A DNA stretch of 7,381 bases from Thermoanaerobaculales bacterium. Its GTDB lineage: Bacteria; Acidobacteriota; Thermoanaerobaculia; Thermoanaerobaculales; Sulfomarinibacteraceae. The stretch lies in the NCBI GenBank assembly GCA_029932545.1, contig JAOZPW010000196.1, positions 1 to 7,381 on the forward strand, in the 5' to 3' direction. Each line of letters opens with the position of its first letter. Within the stretch, counting starts at the first letter, position 1. The notes beneath the pieces were generated by a model. The model was not told where the DNA came from. It was given only the letters and a program-made list of their open reading frames with translations, and made no database searches. Below, in pieces: positions 4,310 to 7,381 of this stretch. Position numbers and translations under genes: made by a program.

Positions 4310-5928
4310 TGAATAGAAAACGATACCGTACCTGGTTGGGACCGGTCATTCTCGTAATGGCAATACTGCCGGCAGGGGCGCTGTTTGAACTGGCCATTGG
4401 CGCCGGACAGTGGACCTGGTTGGTTCGTGGTTACATGGTTTTCGCCGTTCTTCTGTTGGTGGTGTATGTGGTGCTGGTGTTTCTTCCGGGTCAGCGTGTT
4501 CGGAAGAGGCTCGCTACCTTGCAGAGCGACGGTGAGGTCCATCAGGCCGGTCTGATCCACGTGTTGGAAAATTTTCGTCACGGGGATATGGTTGCGGCGT
4601 CGATGCCGGGTCTTGAACTTCCTCCAGGAATACGTGGGTCAGTCGAAACAGCAATCAATGCGCTCAGTGGGCTGGTGCAACAGATTCAGTCAGTCTCGGT
4701 TGAGGTCGCTGGGACGGCCAACAGCGTTCGGGCCACATCGGCTCAATTGGCTTCAGGTTCCTCCGAGCAGGCTGCATCGGTCATAGAGATTACTGCAACG
4801 ATGGAGGAACTGGCCAGAACGGCGGCCCAGATCGCTTATAACGCCTCGTCTCAGGCGGAAATGGCCTCGCAATCGGAAGTGGCCGGCAGGGATGGCGCAG
4901 CAGCAATCGAAGGGGCAGTTGCCGGCATCGAGAGTGTCAGGGAACGCATGGGTATCATCGAGTCAAGGGCCGAGACGCTCGGAGCCCGGTCCAGGGAGAT
5001 CTATCAGATTCTCGACCTGATTACCGACATCGCCCAGGAAACCCATATTCTGTCATTGAACGCCGCGATCGAAGCCTCTACTGCGGGTGAACATGGCGAG
5101 CGATTCTCGGTTGTAGCCCGTGAAGTCCGACGACTTGCCGAACGATCCCGCGAGTCGGTCGAAAGTGTTCGAACACTTCTCCATGAGTTCACGTCTGCCA
5201 TCAACGCAGTCGTGATTTCGACGGAGGAAGGCAGCAAGCAGACAGACGTGGTAGCTGACCAGAGCCGCGCTACTGCTGCGGCAATTGATCAGTTGTCGGC
5301 CGCGCTCGGCAATACTGCGCAAGCCGCGCAAGAAATATCCCTGGCGACACAGGAGCAACAGACCGCATCCCAGGAGGTTCTCCTGACCATCAAGGAGGAG
5401 AGCGACGTTATCACCGAGATGGCGGAAGGCCTTGAGGAATTCACGGGGGCCGCGGTCCGTCTGAACCAGTTGGCATTATCAATTCAACTCCTCTCCCAGT
5501 CCTTTCGGCTGGACAGTTCCCACTCCCTGAAACAGGTGGTCTACCGAATTGCACAATCTCTCGAGCCGGTCTACGGGAACCTGGAAGCCATTGATCGCAT
5601 TCTGCACGACGTTTTCGGCGACCTTCCGTATCTCGAAATGGCCTATCTGGTGGATCCGGAAGCACACATGGTCGCCTTTGCGGTGAACCGAGAGCTGGTT
5701 AACAAGGAAGCTGAACAAGGAATGGCCACGGCCGGACAGTCCTTTTCCGATCGCCCATGGTTTCAGTCGGCGGGAAGGGAACACCAGGCATCCGTGACAC
5801 CTGTCTACCAGAGCTTGTTGACCGGTGAACAGTGTTTCACGGTTGTGGTACCGGTCAATCATCGTGACGGGACCCAGAAGGCTACCTTGGGCGTTGATGT
5901 AAATGTCGGCAATTGGACCAGGATTTAG
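4309..5928 (+). CDS. Methyl-accepting chemotaxis protein with C-terminal PDC/Cache-like sensor domain
   Basis: A 539-residue receptor that passes a signal to CheA through CheW. Residues 9-30 and 39-60 are membrane helices joined by only about eight residues (GAGQWTWL), with basic ends (NRKRYR, RVRKR) placing both termini in the cytoplasm, so no periplasmic sensor exists. Residues 80-125 look like a degenerate HAMP. The coiled-coil signalling domain spans about 128-400. Its tip (236-280) reads IAQETHILSLNAAIEAS, then TAGEHGERFSVVAREVRRLAERS. Candidate methylation sites are SSEQAAS (151-157) and TQEQQTAS (347-354). Residues about 405-535 resemble a PDC/Cache sensor: YLVDPEAHMVAFAVNREL, SFSDRPWFQSAG, TPVYQSLLTGEQCFTVVVPV and ATLGVDV. 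A ligand-binding type domain behind the signalling hairpin is an uncommon order. Start ATG 4309 follows AAAGGAG and overlaps the cheW stop; the kinase gene begins 2 nt after the stop. A PilJ-like pilus receptor is possible. No cheR or cheB is visible in the window. Confidence 0.93.
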   Translation: MNRKRYRTWLGPVILVMAILPAGALFELAIGAGQWTWLVRGYMVFAVLLLVVYVVLVFLPGQRVRKRLATLQSDGEVHQAGLIHVLENFRHGDMVAASMPGLELPPGIRGSVETAINALSGLVQQIQSVSVEVAGTANSVRATSAQLASGSSEQAASVIEITATMEELARTAAQIAYNASSQAEMASQSEVAGRDGAAAIEGAVAGIESVRERMGIIESRAETLGARSREIYQILDLITDIAQETHILSLNAAIEASTAGEHGERFSVVAREVRRLAERSRESVESVRTLLHEFTSAINAVVISTEEGSKQTDVVADQSRATAAAIDQLSAALGNTAQAAQEISLATQEQQTASQEVLLTIKEESDVITEMAEGLEEFTGAAVRLNQLALSIQLLSQSFRLDSSHSLKQVVYRIAQSLEPVYGNLEAIDRILHDVFGDLPYLEMAYLVDPEAHMVAFAVNRELVNKEAEQGMATAGQSFSDRPWFQSAGREHQASVTPVYQSLLTGEQCFTVVVPVNHRDGTQKATLGVDVNVGNWTRI

Positions 5929-5930
5929 GC

Positions 5931-7381
5931 GTGACTCAACCCGCGGACGACCTAATCCCGCTGTTCCTGTCCGAAGCGCTTGACCGGCTGGATCATCTGG
6001 ATGAGATCCTGGGCAAAACGGCGCCCGCCCAGGACAGTGAAGATTGGAGGAGCGCCCGCCGGGAGTTGCACACCCTCAAGGGTGCCAGCCGGATGATGGG
6101 GCTGATTGAGATCGCCCAAGCATGCCATCAGGCCGAAGACGCATTCGAGATCCCCGGGGAACTGGATTTTGAAGACCTGTTGAAGCTGGTTCAGCGGATC
6201 CGGAACATGGTGGGATCTGTTATTCCCGGCGAACTTGCCGAATCGGATGGGGAGCAGTCTGTTAGGTCACCGAAGGTCATGACAACCGAGCCTTCGCCTG
6301 GTACTCGTGTCCCGAGAAAGGTACTGGACCGGGTCTCCGACCAGGCTGCAAGGCTCAGCTTCCTTGCCAGGGGCGCCAATAAAATGGTCGAGGACTTGTA
6401 CGGCATCGCTCGTACCGCTGAGTCAGGCGTCAGTGATCCCCATCCCGAGCAGGTCTTGGCAACCCTTGCAATCCGACTTCGTCACTTGGCATTGAGGGCG
6501 GATCGGGAGCGAAGCCGGCTTGACCGCCTGGTTGAACGCCAGTTGGGAAACCTGCTGTCAATTCAGGTGCAACCGGTACGGCCGCTGTTGTCCAGTCTCG
6601 GGCGCCACGCTGAGGAACTTGGGGCATCTCTTGGGAAAACTGTTCATGTCCATGTGGAGGCGACCCGGTGCCGCCTGGATCGACGGATCATGGATGCTCT
6701 CAAGGAAGCCTTGCTGCACCTGGTGAGAAACGCTGTTGATCATGGAATTGAACCAGAGTTGGAGCGCAAGCATCTGGGCAAGAGCCCAGCCGGAACGCTT
6801 TCTTTACGCGCCGAGACTCTCGCGGAGCGGGTTCGTCTGACCGTCAGTGACGACGGGCGGGGAGTTGATCCACAAACAGTTTTGGAAAGGGCGGTCGACC
6901 GGGGATTGGTAACTGCGGCGATTGCGGACAATATGCCCGATGAGGCCGTACGTCAGTTGCTTTTTCAGCCGGGTTTTTCCACACGGACCAGAGCCTCTTC
7001 AATTTCAGGACGCGGCATCGGTTTGGACTCTGTGGCCGATGCGGTGCGGAAGGTAGGGGGAGAGGTTTGGATAGATAGCACAGTGGGGGAGGGAGCCAGC
7101 GTCACGCTCGATCTCCCGGTGACCCGAAGGGGGGAGTCGATTCTGGTGGTTGGGGCAGGCGGGTTTCAGGTCGGCATCCCGACCCACCAGGTTCAGTTCT
7201 TCAGTGGTCCCAGGGCCACCAGGCATGGAATCGTTGAGGGGGAGAAGAATCAGGAAATTGCTGCTCTTTGTGTGCATCTGGGCTCGAGGTTTGGAAGACC
7301 CGACGAGAGCGCGCCGATGGTCATTCATACGACGACCGCTGGGGTTTCGCTTGACCTGGCCGTCGAATATGTCCTTGGGGG
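5931..7381 (+). CDS. CheA-type chemosensory histidine kinase (3' partial)
   Basis: The frame runs from GTG 5931 off the window end without a stop (483 codons visible). CheA autophosphorylates on an HPt histidine under receptor control and passes the phosphate to response regulators. The HPt domain (about 1-95) carries His47 in LHTLKGASRMMG. A short linker of about 30 residues (97-126) follows with no recognisable P2 (CheY-binding) domain. Residues about 127-215 are helical dimerisation/P3-like sequence, only loosely like the canonical P3. The HATPase domain has the N box HLVRNAVDHGIE (263-274), G1 DDGRG (307-311), GFST (348-351) and G2 SGRGIGLD (359-366), all intact. From about 398 a CheW-like P5 domain begins (RGESILVVGAGGFQVGIP) and is cut by the edge; a C-terminal receiver domain beyond it is possible. 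The start has AGGA (5920-5923) 7 nt upstream, inside the MCP gene, and the gene begins 2 nt after the MCP stop, so the two are co-translated. Confidence 0.93.
   Translation, partial: MTQPADDLIPLFLSEALDRLDHLDEILGKTAPAQDSEDWRSARRELHTLKGASRMMGLIEIAQACHQAEDAFEIPGELDFEDLLKLVQRIRNMVGSVIPGELAESDGEQSVRSPKVMTTEPSPGTRVPRKVLDRVSDQAARLSFLARGANKMVEDLYGIARTAESGVSDPHPEQVLATLAIRLRHLALRADRERSRLDRLVERQLGNLLSIQVQPVRPLLSSLGRHAEELGASLGKTVHVHVEATRCRLDRRIMDALKEALLHLVRNAVDHGIEPELERKHLGKSPAGTLSLRAETLAERVRLTVSDDGRGVDPQTVLERAVDRGLVTAAIADNMPDEAVRQLLFQPGFSTRTRASSISGRGIGLDSVADAVRKVGGEVWIDSTVGEGASVTLDLPVTRRGESILVVGAGGFQVGIPTHQVQFFSGPRATRHGIVEGEKNQEIAALCVHLGSRFGRPDESAPMVIHTTTAGVSLDLAVEYVLG

Noticed and set aside
5914..5925. 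C-terminal NWTRI as a CheR/CheB-binding pentapeptide like NWETF
   Set aside because: The Trp is in the right place but the last residue is Ile instead of an aromatic, there is no flexible tether, and it directly follows the last strand of the PDC-like domain.

Overview
The window reads as ordinary chromosomal DNA from a moderately GC-rich, free-living, probably motile or pilus-bearing bacterium. The lineage cannot be fixed from these genes. The IPTL-type C-terminal sorting tail points to a diderm (Gram-negative-type) envelope. Together with the COG2403 protein and a divergent CheW-MCP-CheA set it would suit Acidobacteriota or a similar environmental phylum, but that is a low-confidence inference. 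All genes lie on the + strand.

Layout. (1) Bases 1-488 hold the 3' end of an exported protein: a beta-rich region, a proline-rich linker and an IPTL-CTERM-like tail (IPTLS, transmembrane helix, RRR). A strong intrinsic terminator follows at 511-546. (2) Bases 563-2104 are a complete guaA (GMP synthase). (3) Bases 2105-2392 carry no gene but are dense in structure: two inverted arrays of a heptamer AGCTNTC, about 100 nt apart (a small palindromic or MITE-like element), then three consecutive hairpins leading to a strong Shine-Dalgarno. (4) Bases 2393-3715 encode a COG2403 P-loop protein, commonly named cyclic 2,3-diphosphoglycerate synthase or predicted GTPase, closed by a GAGA-loop terminator at 3740-3778. 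(5) From 3827 to the window end runs a compact chemosensory operon: a divergent CheW, a methyl-accepting protein with two membrane helices and a C-terminal PDC/Cache-like sensor, and a CheA-type kinase cut by the window edge.

How the genes work together. guaA and the COG2403 gene are separate metabolic units, each with its own punctuation. The three chemosensory genes are tightly coupled (stop/start overlap, then a 2-nt gap) and should form one core signalling complex: the receptor senses through a cytoplasmic C-terminal domain, CheW couples it to CheA, and CheA phosphorylates a response regulator outside the window. The order cheW-mcp-cheA recalls type IV pilus chemosensory operons (pilI-pilJ-chpA/pilL), so the output may be twitching or another non-flagellar response. 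That is inference.

Most worth a second look: the receptor with its sensor behind the signalling hairpin, the apparently leaderless cheW, the heptamer inverted arrays, and the multi-hairpin leader of the COG2403 gene.
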